A stretch of DNA of 64,000 bases. It comes from Alviniconcha marisindica (Eukaryota; Mollusca; Gastropoda; Provannidae). This document shows positions 26,965 through 40,500 of the stretch, piece after piece; position 1 is the stretch's first letter; each line of letters starts with the position of its first letter. The stretch is taken from positions 470,001 to 534,000 of the forward strand of contig JABMCL010002470.1 of the NCBI GenBank assembly GCA_018857735.1, in the 5' to 3' direction. Under the pieces are notes generated by a model that worked only from the letters and a program-made list of their open reading frames with translations, was not told where the DNA came from and did not search any database. The translations under genes were made by a program, and so were the position numbers.

Positions 26965-29900
26965 ATTCTGTTTGCTGCTTTTTATAACAGTGACTTATCT
27001 GCTAGCTTCATGGTTTTCTTTCAACCAATCACAGTTCTTGTCCAAACACTTTTCAGTGCTCCACAAGCACGGCCTGAACTCTTTTGTGCTTTGTTTAGGC
27101 TTTGTGGCATATTATATTAATATTGATTTATTGTGCTAATCGTTTTCTCTCTGTCTCGCTGTTTGTCAGTCTCCAGCCCCCTCTTCCCTCTACTGCCGCT
27201 TTGCACTTTTACAGATAAGGAGAGTTTTGAAATGTGTATTTACTTATGGCAGAGTTAGGTCATCCTGAGGTGACCATGAGCAGTTGGCAGGACTGGTTTA
27301 AATCTTTCTTTCTTTTTTCTTCTTCTTTTATTTAATTTTAATTTTTTTACAACCCCCCCCTCCCCCCGTCTGTCTCAGCTGTGACGAGAACAAACAAAAA
27401 AACACAGCTTTTGCCAATCCCTTTTGTGCCTGCTCCCCCTCTCCCTCATGTCTTTGTCTTTCTCTGTTCCCTCATTTTCCCCCTTCGCATTCCCTGCCTT
27501 GCCTTTGTTTAACACCAGTTTTCCAGGGAGGGTACTGACCATGCCCTTCTCTCCCAGCTTGATGTGCATTCATGTACATGTGTACACATTTTTTTATTTA
27601 TTACTCAGTCAATGGTTGCCTCTTTGGGGGGGAGGGGGATGCCACAGTGATAGATTGCGTTCATTCAGGTGCGTAAATCAAGCATGCAGAACAGTTTGTA
27701 TTTTTGGCAAAAGCTGTAACCCAATTCATTGGGCAGCTCAGGGCAGTCCTGGACAGGTCAGGCGCTCATGGCCATGGGAAAGTAGCTATCAAGGTTGGAA
27801 CTGGGAGCAGAAAGCGGGCCAGGTCTCTTCCTCTAGTGGGAGTAGCCACAATTATCGTTTCTGATTATTTAGATACTGTTGTGAGTTATTTGTAGGTTTG
27901 TATGCCACCGGCCATTTATAACCGCCATGGTTGACTGGGCTTTTAAAAACATATCTATCTAGCCAGCCAGCAGACCTTCTCTTATCTTAAAGGTGGATGT
28001 AATCGTAATGTATAGCTCTTAAAGAGCACCATTCTTCTTTTTTTGCAAAACAAAAATTCAGTGCACTACCACATACCATTCATGCGCATACATACATATA
28101 CACAGATGTAAACATAATCTGTTGTCACATGAATGGTCTACCTAGGTTTGTGAAAGGGAAGGCTGCATACAGGGGAAGGTGTTGAACTGGGTTTTGAACT
28201 CAGTCGGGGAGTTTTCACAGACATAGAATCTTTTAATGTGCACAGTGATATTAGTGGGTGATGTGCACGCAAAGGTGAGACAGGCACTGACAAGTCTGCT
28301 CAACATGAGCGTTGTGAGACAGGCACTGATGAGTGCTCAGCACAAGCCTTGTGAGATGGGCACTGACAGGTCCGCTCAACACAGACGTTGTGAGACAGGC
28401 ATTGACGAGTCTGTTCAACACGAGCATTGTGAGACGGGCACTGATGAGTCTGGTCAGCATGAGTGTTGTGAGACAGGCACTGATGAGTCTGCTCAACACA
28501 AGTGTTGTGAGACAGGCGCTAATGAGTCTGCTCAACACAAGCATTGTAAGATGGGCACTGAGATGACTGCACAATACACGCTTTGTGAGGCAGGTGTTGA
28601 CACATCTGAAAAACACAGGTGTTGTGAGACAGGCACTGATGACAGCACAACACAAAGGTTGTGAGACAGGCACTGATGACTGCACAACACAGGTGTTGTG
28701 AGACAGGCACTGATGACATCACAGCACAAAGGTTGTGAGACTGGCACTGATGACTGCACAACACAAAGGTTGTGAGACAGGCACTGATGGCAGCACAACA
28801 CAAAGGTTGTGGGACAAGCACTGAGGCCTGCACAGCACAGGTATTGTGAGACAGGCACTGATGACTGCACAACACGAAGGTTGTGAGACAGGCACTGATG
28901 ACGGCACAAAACAAAGGTTGTGAGACAGCTGCTGATGATGGCACAACACAAAGGTTGTGAGACAGCTGCTGATGATGGCACAACACAAAGGTTGTCAGAC
29001 AGGTGCTGATGGTGGCACAACAAAGGTTGTGAGACAGGCGCTGATGACTGCACAACATAAAGGTTGTGAGACAGGTGCTGATGACAGCACAACACAAAGG
29101 TTGTGAGACAGGCACTGATAACTACTCAAGCACTGTGAGACAGGCGCTGACAAGTGTGCACAACACAAGCATTGGCTTGGAAGTGCTGAAAAACAGTCCT
29201 TCACCCAGTCATCAAACCACAGACCAGTAGGTTTACATTACAGTTGAGTGCATTGGCCAACTAGCCACAGACTCCCATATTTTTTGACATTGGGCCCTGG
29301 CCCTTGGAAGGTGGCAGAGAACATTGCATGACCTCAGCCTCTCAGTATAGTACAGTGCAGTACAATACACCACAGTACAATAAATGCAACATAAAATATC
29401 TTCATTGTCCATCACAAAAGCAGAAAGCAGAAAATGGCAGAGAACATTGCATGGGCCTCAGCCTCTCAGTCAGTATAGTACAGTGCTGCACAATACACCA
29501 CAGGACAATAACTGTGACATAAAATCTCTTCATTGCTCATATCCATCACAAACAAGTTCTCCTTGGAGCTTCTCATGCATGAAACATTCAGCAGACATTG
29601 CAGTGAAGCAGATTCTGAAGGTATGGAAACAATTAAAGTACAGTGGTGTGCTTGTAGATTGTCAAACCACAGGCGTCCTGTTCGAAACAAGAGACCAGAG
29701 GTATGTCTGCCTAGTTGTGGAAGTAGGAATACAGGACAGAGTCAGCCTGTCCTTGTGGGCACCTAAGGAATATGCGCAAAACACTATTGAAGAAGGTGGC
29801 TTGCGACAGACGTGCATAAAACACCATTGAAAAAGGTGGCATGCGACAGACGTGCGCAAAACACCATTGACGTGGGGAAAGGCTTTCATTCTGCCCCCTG

Positions 29901-30300
29901 CAGGGGGGGAGGGGGGGGGGGATTCTGGTGTAGGAACTGAGACCCGATAGCAAACACCCTCTTGGTGGTGAAGAAATATGATAGATATGATACCAATAGC
30001 AAACACCCTTGGCATCTGACCCCGGGGGTTGCCCCAACACTTTAACCTTGGTGGGATGTGAGAGGAGCATGTGTTTATTGGTCTTCTCATTACACTCATT
30101 TATCTGGAGTGGAGCTGTGGAGGGGCCTCTTCCAGCACCCTGGCTAACAGGGCTGTTGTGAGCAGAGGCAGGTTGGTTGAGGATCAGAAGGTGTGATGTT
30201 GATAAGCAGTGTTGGGGTGCATTCCGCTGGTGTGCCAACACTGTGGGGACTGCATGGGCATGGAGCGCTAGTCTTTGATGGAGCGATTGAACTAGGATTC

Positions 30301-30339
<39 letters not shown>

Positions 30340-30406
30340 TTGCATGAGTGTGTGTGTGTGTGTATGTGATCTAGTGTGCGTGTGTGTGTGTGTGTTTGAG
30401 AGTGAT

Positions 30407-30447
<41 letters not shown>

Positions 30448-33432
30448 GTGCTGTAGATGAAACTAGGACCTCTCCTGCCCACTCTCCAACCTGCCCCATG
30501 CAAACCTCTGCAAATATACAAATGCCGTTTTATTTGATTGGAAATGAAAGTTCATTATTTTGTGCTTTGTGTCATAGTTTCTATTGAGGCCTCTTTCTTT
30601 GATACATGTCAGTGAGATATTAACCTGAAGTTACACAGGTCAACATAAACCTACTGTCAACAAACAAAACAATACAAAGAAAGTGTTACACAGGTCAACA
30701 TAAAACTACAAAATACAAAGAAAGTGTTACACAGGTCAACATAAAACTACAAAATACAAAGAAAGTGTTACACAGGTCAGCATAAAACTACAAAATACAG
30801 AGAAATTGTTACACAGATCAACATAAAACTACTGTCAACAAACAAAATGCAAAGAAATCGTTACCAAGACAGATTTGAATTTGGATGTTCTCTTGCCATG
30901 ATTTCAAGATTTTATTTCCTTTCAACCTTACTGAGGCATGTGGGATTTTTGAACACTTACAAACTGACATTCGGTGACATACATCATGAAGCAGCAGACA
31001 AGCTAGGTCAAACATATAAGATACAAAAATCTTCAGTCATTATCTAGTCTTGTAGCTGTACAATGTGCAATGAAAATGGGACCCTGCCTGAAAATGAAAT
31101 AAAACAGGTAATGAACATGAGGTTGCATGGAGGAAGATGTGGTTTGTAGGGATGAGCGATGACAGGGAGGTTGAGCCCCTGGTGATTTGTCAGCTGGGCA
31201 CTGGGGCGTGCAGCTGGGGGTCTAGGTCTTAGTCATACCTGTAGAGGTGACAAAGTCATCAGTGTAGTAACTCAGCTTTGAGCAATGTGCTTAACATCAT
31301 GAACCGCTCTCCCTCTTGCTCCCTCACTGTGGTCCAGTAACCTTCTGACCATCTGTCTCTTTGTCTGCCCGGTCTGCTTTGTCCTGAGGTGACCCTGTGC
31401 AGTCGATGGGTTGACCCTGTGTAGTCGATGGGCCATTAGAATCCAAGAACTGTGTGTGTGTGTCTCTCTCTCAAAAGTTTCCCCAACATTACCTTTGAAT
31501 CGGTTCCAGTGTGCGACTCATGGGTGAAAGTGAAGCAAAAATTGGTTGATGGTTGCTTGTGAAGAAAGAACTGTGAGGGATAAGGGCAGGGGGAAGGGGG
31601 CAGCGAACCCTGGTAACATTTGTAAGGTTTGTATGAGTGGCAGAACATTGGGCTGGGTCAGTCAGGTTGGCCTGTAGGGCCCAGAGAGGCACAGCCTGTG
31701 GACTCCTCATCCATCAAGCAGTCCCCTGTTGTTGTTTTTACTTTCACTGGGGCAGTGTTTTAATTGGTCTCTTCAGGACTCAGAGGAGGGGGGGGGGGGG
31801 GGGGGGATGGGGAGGGAGTTTTTTTTAAATTTAGATGATAGTTTTAATCGTCTCTGGTCAGAACTTCAGTGACTGGCAGAGCAATTCCCATTTGCATGAT
31901 GGCAGCTGCCATACTTTCTCATTCTTGGAGAAAGAAAAAGAGAAAAAAACAAGAGGAAGAAGATCTAAACATAAATGCATGGCAAAACAAAAACAACAAC
32001 AAACAAAACAAAAAATTACACATTTTCAAACAGTACTAAAATGTAAGTACACAACTGATATACCTTGATCATTATATATATATTCATAATAGAAAACAAT
32101 TACAGACTTGATGGAAGATGAGAGAATTTTATTGGCAGCTGTCATGCTGTAGTTCTCATTTTTAACCTCAGGATCACAAGCCCCAACCCCACCCCTTCCC
32201 CAAGGAAGAAAGAAAAGGGAGGAAGGAAGGATTTTTTATGTATGTGTGTGTGCTGAGGTATTCACCTCAGCTGGTGGGCACATGTTAGCTGCTTTACTTC
32301 TGATGAATCACATGCATTGCCGGCACAGAGGACAGCAAGTGCCACACCCAGACTGCACTGTTTGGCAGGCAGGCAGTTTTAACCCATTCACTCCTGAAGC
32401 GCTGAAGGTGACTTCAGCCATGAAGCTGGCACATAAAGTTTAAGTGTCAGGCCGCAGTTCTCTCGGGTGCTTTTCTAATCTGTTTAAAGTACAGGCTGAT
32501 TTTGTGTTTTTAAAATGAACACCCCAGGAGAAGAGTGGAGGTGGTGGTAGGGTGATTTTAGAGTGCGCATTGGGCAGGGGGAGTAGGTGCGGATTTGTAA
32601 AAAATAATTAATGGATCGGTGTAGGTTGCCCTTTTTGTGGACAGGTTTAATTATTTTAGTTGGGGGGTGGGTGGGAACTATGATTTTTTTAGGAGGTCTT
32701 GCTAGTAAATAGTAGTAATGTAGCAGTCACTGGATTGAGATAATTGATTCTTTTACACCGGTCGACCAGTGGTTATATTGAGTGAATGTATCACGTAGTA
32801 GTCACAGGATTGAAATAGATAATCAATTTTTTTACACCAGTCGACCATGATGGCTATATCAGGGCGAATGTATCATGTAGCAGTCACTGGATTAGGAAAG
32901 GTTGATAACTGATTTTGTTACACCCATTCAACCCCAGTGGTTAATCAGGGTGGACACTGGATTGGGAGTTGAATCAAAATTGTTGTCACGGTGCACAGGT
33001 CCCAAGTGACGAAGTTGCAGTGCTTTGTTGTTTGGTCCAGACTGTGTTGGAATAAAACAGTTAATGGCAAGGTCAGATCTGATTTATGTTCCTGTCAAGA
33101 GGGATTGAAAGAAACAGCAAAACCATCAATCTGTTTTTTTGCGTTACTAGATCATTTCAGCAGCTGTGTTGTCATTTATTTATTTGGGGGGGGGGGGGGA
33201 ATTTCCTAGTTGGATAGAAACAAGACACAGAAAAGGTCCTTGCACTGATGCAGCGATTGCAACATCCCTTAAATGCAACATCCCCCCCCCCCCCCCCCCC
33301 CCCCCCCCAGCACAGACACGGTCCACTTCGTCCTTGTTGACTTTTCCATCATCTCTCTCTCTCTCTTTCTGTCTCTCTTTAACACTAACACACACACGCA
33401 GGCAGGCAGGTATGCACACACACACACACACA

Positions 33433-33465
<33 letters not shown>

Positions 33466-34449
33466 TGTAACAGCATTCATGCATCCCCATCCCCCCCCCC
33501 CAACTTTATAGAAACGAACACACACACACATGTTTTAATACTAATTCATGATTTTTGTTTGCAAATCATGAATTCATATGATAGCCTGTTATTTTTAGAA
33601 TAAAAAAAGCAAAGGTTGGTAAGGATTTGGGGGGGTGGAGGTGGTCAGAAAGTAATGCATGTAGATTTAGGCTCACAGTGTAGATGCATTAGTGCTAGAC
33701 AATCCTGGACAAACGAAAACCTGTTCTTGTGGTGACCAAAGAACAACAGCAAGAAAAAAAAGAAAAAAAAGCACACACACCCTCAGAGCAGAATGATGTG
33801 GTGATGAGTAATAAGTCTGGGGAAAACAAACAATATGGGGATTGTTAACTTCATGGTTATTTTGAGTGTCACTGTATGCAATGCGAAAGAGTGCAGACAG
33901 GTTTTCCAGGGAGCCCTGTCATGTTTCTGTTTCTTAGTGTGTTGAGTCATGTGCTCTGTTACAGTATACTTCCTCAGCATTTCCTTGCCTCTTTGGCTCC
34001 CCCCCCCCCCCCCCCAAAAAAAGAAAAAGAAGATAAATGAGAAGAACAAAATGACTGCAGTGAACACTGGTGTTGTTGTTTGAGATCATTAAGTTAATAT
34101 TTTGTTAATTGTTGTATGAGTGGACGAGCGGAGACTTGTGTGCATGTCATTGTGTGTGTGTGTTGTTGTTGTGTGTGTGTGTGTGTCTGTCTTTCGATAG
34201 GTGATAACGGTAATTTAAGCTACAATAATTAAGGTTTTGTTTGCTGAAATGTATGTTAATGTAGTTTTTGTGATAAGATGTTTGTACAGCGCAGTGAGTT
34301 TAATTCTGGTTAAAGAATAGTGCTTTATAAGAATTATTTATTATTATTATTATTAACACACAGGCATCCATGAATGCATACAGAATATGTGCATCAACAG
34401 GCAGACAAACAAACACACATGCATGCACGCACGCAGACACATGCACACA

Positions 34450-34535
<86 letters not shown>

Positions 34536-37500
34536 CATCCATGAATAAACATGCACATGCAGGCGCACACACATGCAGGCACACAAGGCTAGTGCATCAG
34601 TGCAGTGCTATATGTTTTCACCTAGTAGTTCACACAATGTGAGGAAAAATGCCTGTCTGGGTATCAACTGCCTAAAGAGACAGTCAAGCAGGCAAACAAG
34701 TCACTAACCAAGCAAGCAAACAAATCACCAATCAGGCAGGTGAACATGTCACTAATCAAGCAGGCAAACAAATCACCAATCAAGCAGGCAAACAAATCAC
34801 CAATCAAGCAGGCAAACAAGTCACCAAGCAAGCAGGCAAACAAGTCACCAATCAAGCAGGCAAACAAGTCACAAATCTTGCAGGCAAACAAGTCGCCAAT
34901 CAAGCAGGCAAACAAATCACCAATCAAGCAGGCAAACAAATCACCAATCAAGCAGGCAAACAAGTCACCAAGCAAGCAGGCAAACAAGTCACCAATCAAG
35001 CAGGCAAATGAGTCATCAATCAAGAGGGAAAACAAGTCACCGGTCAAGTGGGCAGATAGTTCACCAGCATGAGAATTGGGATGAAGGTCAGTGATTGCTC
35101 CATGGAGGCATTTGGTTATTGACAGGCCTGAGGTACTTGTGTAGATTATTGGTGCTTAACATTTTCAGTTTGTCTGTTGTGCTTACAATGTCTGTGGTTA
35201 GTAAGTGTCCCCTGTCTTTCAGTGTGTGGATAATATGATTAAAAAGTATTCCCCTGTTCTGTTGCAGATGACAAAGTGAAAGCTATGGCAGCGGAAAAGA
35301 AGAAATTAGTCGAAGAAGTGAGTTTTGAATGGGACTTTTCTTACTCTGTGGACTTGCCATCATATGTGTGAGGGGGGTTTACAGACAGAGAGCTTTTGAC
35401 TCTGGCTAAGCAGACATGGTCACCTTTTGGGTACACTTTATAGATGGTTCTGGGTTGCCAATCACCCAAACACTTTCAGCCAGTCAGTGACCTTGGCTGA
35501 GTAGACACTGGCACCTTTTGGGTACACTTTATAGATGGTTCTGGGTTGCCAATCACCCAAACACTTTCAGACAATCAGTGACCTTGGCTGAGTAGACACT
35601 GGCACCTTTTGGGTACACTTTATAGATGGTTCTGGGTTGCCAATCACCCAAACACTTTCAGCCAGTCAGTGACCTTGGCTGAGTAGACACTGGCACCTTT
35701 TGTGTACACTTTATAGATGGTTCTGGGTTGCCAATCACCCAAACACTTTCAGCCAATCAGTGACCTTGGCTGAGTAGACACTGGCACCTTTTGGGTACAT
35801 TTTATAGATGGTTCTGGGTTGCCAATCACCCAAACACTTTCAGCCAGTCAGTGACCTTGGCTGAGTAGACACTGGCACCTTTTGTGTACACTTTATAGAT
35901 GGTTCTGGGTTGCCAATCACCCAAACACTTTCAGCCAATCAGTGACCTTGGCTGAGTAGACACTGGCACCTTTTGGGTACACTTTATAGATGGTTCTGGG
36001 TTGCCAATCACCCAAACACTTTCAGCCAATCAGTGACCTTGGCTGAGTAGACACTGGCACCTTTTGGGTACACTTTATAGATGGTTCTGGGTTGCCAATC
36101 ACCCAAACACTTTAGCCAATCAGTGACCTTGGCTGAGTAGACAATGGCACCTTTTGTGTACACTTTATAGATGGTTCTGGGATGCCAATCACCCAAACAC
36201 TTTAGCCAATCAGTGACCTTGGCTGAGTAGACACTGGCACCTTTTGTGTACACTTTATAGATGGTTCTGGGTTGCCAATCACCCAAACACTTTAGCCAAT
36301 CAGTGACCTTGGCTGAGTAGACTCTGGCACCTTTTGTGTACACTTTATAGATGGTTCTGGGTTGACAATCACCCAAACACTTTCAGCCAATCAGATCATA
36401 ATTAATATCCCATGCAAAAGAACTGTAGCTGATGCTATCAAGAGAGCAAAAGACTGGTGGATTCCGAACAGAACTTTCAAAATAAGTAATGCTGCACACT
36501 CATTGATCAATCGGTCAGTCAGTATATTATATCTGTATTGCCACGTGTCAAGTAGAATATACATGCACATTGAATGAGGCATGGTGTTGAGAGCATTCAT
36601 AATTGTACACACACTGACAATAACATTAGCGGGTTAACAATAATACAATCAACAAACCACAAAATACTCATGAATTAAATGCAGAGTTGCAGCCGTGATG
36701 ATGAGAGGTATTAGCTGCGATCAAATGAAGCAGATTACGCTTGTCTGAATCAGGCTCAAGTCATCTGGCATCCCCCCAGTCAACACAGCATCACACAGTG
36801 GTCATATTAAAAACGTGAAAGTGGGAGGGCTTAGTGCTTGGCACGGAACCCTCAGATATGAACTGTGACATCAGGCTTCTGTGCACACAGTAACCATGAG
36901 AAGTCTGAGTGAACAATGTTTGATGACCAAACCTTTATTCTCAATGCTTTTGGAGCTGTCCAAGTTGGGAATCTTGTGGTCTGCCTGGGGATTAGCAGCA
37001 GGCGGATCTCTGAGCAGAATCTTCATCTTAATCGGATACAGTGGCTGGACCCAAATTCTGCCGTCACCCCTGACGGAGAAACTGGGAGAGCACCGAAAGA
37101 CAACAAAAACAAAACAACAGCTATAACAACCAAAAAGATTGGGGGTTGGGGGGGGGGGGGGGGGGGGGGGAATACAATTGTTAGACAGAAGAAGACAGAA
37201 GAAACAGAACGAGGCTCAGAGTGCTCGTACAGAATCAACAAACAAGGGAGTTAATTAGTGCTCAAAATACGTAACACAAGTTACAACAGCAAAGACCTGA
37301 GTCACCTACGCTAACTCTCACCTGGCATGCATGTAAATACAAGGTATGTGAACTCCACCGGAGCTACATCCTCTAAGGTACAGGAGAGAAGGGTGAGGGT
37401 TGAATCTCTCAGCTGTCTCTGTGCAGACTGTGCCGTCTTCCAGGTTGTTCCAGTCTATGAATCTCTGTGGCAGTGTTTTTTCTTCTGTTGATGGCTGTCT

Positions 37501-40500
37501 TACTGGTTTGAACAGCATCGTAATGGATGCTCTTTCTTATTGCGTGTACAGCAACTTTTAACTTTGGAGAATTCTGGGTATAAGAGAAACCCTGCTCAGA
37601 TACGGGAGCATGCACCAGCAGTACAAGGCAATACTTGAATAACAGTGTAGGGTTTTCATTTGAATTTGAGGGTATGAATTGTTAGAAGGAATTGAGCATG
37701 TAGTGGATAATAATTCTTGGTTTTTGTTGATGATGTTTTTGTTTGTTTTTCAGGTCAAGCGGTTAGAAAATTTGGTAGACGAACAGTCCAAGCAGCGCAA
37801 GTCGGACAACTCCCAGTTACCACAGGTCAATGGTCCAGAAATGCAACTGTATGAAATACAAAGTGAGTTCACAAATGTGCACACAAATTTAGGCTCAGTG
37901 AAATTATTCATAATAAGGGTGATAACTGATTTTGATCCAGTGATAAATAACAGTGATTGTCATTATGGCGATAAAGCTTGGGGGCGACAAACGCTGTTGT
38001 GAATTTGGAACATGAAACATGCTGGACATATTTGGCGCTTGTTTTGATTGCTGTAATACAGTCTTAGTCTTAGTCTCTTTGTGTGTGTGTGTGTGCGCGC
38101 GCATGCGCACACTCATGTATGATGTGTGATACAGATCAGTGTTGTACACATTGAATTCATTGTGGTTTTTTGTTCATGTGTGTGTGTGGCGAGGGTTGTC
38201 TTTCTGTATGGTGCTTTGTGTGGGTTGTTTGGGTGGAACTGTGCTCTACATGTGTGTAGAATATATTTAGGTTAATATGTATCTTGTGAGTGCTCAGGGC
38301 ATTGATGAGCGTTTGATAAACGTACATTATTATTATTATTATACATTCTGGCCTTTCTTTTGAAGTAACCGGTTTTGGGCTGATTCAAACACATTGCTAG
38401 CATTCATACTCTAGGCATCAGGCATAAAAAACGCAGCATGTTATTTTTCTGTTTGTTGTTGCTGCTATTGTACCTTTTGTAGTGTTCCCCAGCTGAGAAC
38501 TCTGGGGGTCACCCAGTTTATGCTGCTGTACATTGACAAATGCATTTTGTAGGATGAGAGGATTGCGAATGTGACTGTTTTTCATTAACTCCACCACACA
38601 GGCAGACACACTCTGTCTTCGGAGGATTCTGTCCTGTTTTTCTGATGGCTTATTGTTTTCTGGTTTTGGAGGGAGAAAGAATTTGCCACCTTAAATTGGT
38701 AGCCATTAAACTAGGTAAACATGGGGGTTCATTTATCAGTTGCAACCAGTTTGTATTAAATGTGTTCATTGCTGTGAGTTCTAGATGTTTCAGTGTTTTG
38801 CACTCAAATGGTGGCCACACGTCCTCTTACCTTTTGATTGTGCTTTTGCAGGAGAAGCCAGTAAACAAATCCATGATTACAAGTTCAAGTTACAGAAAGC
38901 GGAACAAGATATAGCAACGTTAGAAGGCATGGTAAGTGTGTCATCACCAAGTTGCATGTTTGTGTTGAGTTACTGTTAGAAAAGCAGAACAAAAGTGGTC
39001 ACGTTAGAAGACCTACTACGTTTGTCATCACCAAGTTGAAGTTTGTGTCTACATACAGAACGGAGAATATGGCGGAGCTGTGCTGAAAAGCATGGCAGGT
39101 TTAGCATTAGTGTGCTGCACCGGTGCATCTAGTTACAGAAAGGAGAGTATAACATCATCAGAGCCAGGTTAGAAGGTATGCTAAGTTTCCCATCTCAAAG
39201 CCACAGGGTCATATTCAGTTACAGAAAGTCCAGTACAACTGAGCCACGTCAGAAGGTGTGGCAAGTTTGTGTCTATATAGACATGTCAGAAAGTTTGTCA
39301 CCACAAGCTTAAGTTTCTGTCTAGTTGCAGAAAATATAGCCATGTCAGAAGGTGTGGTAAAGTTTGTCATCACAAGCTGTAAGTTTGTGTCTAGTTACCC
39401 ACAGTAGAATACAATCAAGCCACATTAGAAGGTATGGCAAGTTTTTTGTGATCGTGCTCAGGTTTGTATCAAGTTACAGAAAGCAACAAGATGCAGCCAT
39501 ATTAGAAGACATGGTTAGTATGTAACTATAACGTTGTAGCTTATAGACAGCTGAGCAAACTCTAGCCACTTGAGAGACCATGGCAGCTGTGTGACTGTTA
39601 TGGTGCAGGATTGTGTTGCATTGCAGGAAGTGAAACTGGTCACAGCCAGATGGGATGGCAATGGAGGTTTTTCACTATGCTGTTTTGGAATTCAGGGCAA
39701 AATCTGTCACTCCTGCATGCATTGTATCGTGGTGTGTGTGTGAGTTTTCTTTGAAGCAAGCATGCACACTTTGTTTGGTGTGGTTGCTGTGTAAAATGCC
39801 AGGAAGGAAAGCACCAGGTGTTTGATTAACAGCTGCAATACATGTACATTGTCCACATATGCAAATGTGTGTGTTTATATATGTGTGTGTGTGGATGTGG
39901 ACAGAACACAGAATGCTTTATTTATCTCGTGGTAAAAAATTAAGGTGTGAATTTGCACATAAAAAGCAATAGCAAACTATCATTACATACTGTAACAATA
40001 CATACATATATCACAGCATCAGCACAACACTTTCACTCATTCATGCTGCCATACATGTGCCTGCTTGTGTACAGTTTGTGCTGGCTGTCAGATATGGATG
40101 GGAAAGGGTGACTGTGTGAGGCTGATGTTCTGTCAAGCTGAAGGGTTGTGCTGCCCTCTTGCAGGTGGGTCGGTTGGAAACGCAGGTAAAACGCTACAAG
40201 TCAGATGCCGAGAGAGCGGAGGGTGTCGAAGATGAACTGAAACAGGAAAAGAGGAAGCTTCAAAGAGAGGTGAGCGCTTGAAGAAACAAACTGTCCACAG
40301 AGACCCCAGCACCCTCTGTGTGTCAGGTGAAGTCAGTACACTCGGTCCAGGTTGGACAGAGGGGTTGTAATGACAGCAGTAATCACAATTCTAAACTGGG
40401 TGACAGAAAATATGAACCTCAACTCACCAACTGCATGCAGAGAGAAAGAAGCCTCTGTGGTTGCAGTGCTGAGTTGAGAAAGACAGTTTGGAGCTGGAAA

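Larger units (their letters stand above)
22001..28264 (+). other. LRRFIP2: LRRFIP intron E-F, first half
   Basis: No exon is recognised on either strand. It holds a degenerate 50-60 bp tandem repeat at about 22850-23025 (CACTCCCCACTTTCATGA type), a C run at 23751-23773 and an AT microsatellite at about 26910-26964. The rest is unique AT-rich sequence. Confidence 0.65.
29561..34679 (+). other. LRRFIP2: LRRFIP intron E-F, middle part
   Basis: No exon was recognised. Contents are GT microsatellites (30300-30445), a 41-bp tandem repeat (30630-30864), G runs (31788-31806 and about 33186-33199), degenerate 78-bp repeats (32700-32960), a C run (33282-33308), a SINE-like tail (34270-34356) and a CA microsatellite (34452-34532). 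Confidence 0.65.

Noticed and set aside
27704..27895. 63-codon open frame on plus strand (27704-27895)
   Set aside because: It sits in the large LRRFIP intron, no protein family is recognised and flanking splice signals are unconvincing.
28265..29190. Possible Cys-rich repeat protein on the minus strand (up to 198 codons)
   Set aside because: Frame openness comes from the 37-45 bp repeat; several overlapping frames are equally open and none has splice or start support.
34353..34586. Many Cys-Val or His-Thr open frames over TG/CA tracts (also at 30300, 43020, 51228, 52620, 53342, 54785, 60727)
   Set aside because: Microsatellite artefacts in every reading frame.
34664..35072. Open frames on both strands across the 24-bp repeat
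   Set aside because: Intronic minisatellite with unit divisible by three; not a gene.
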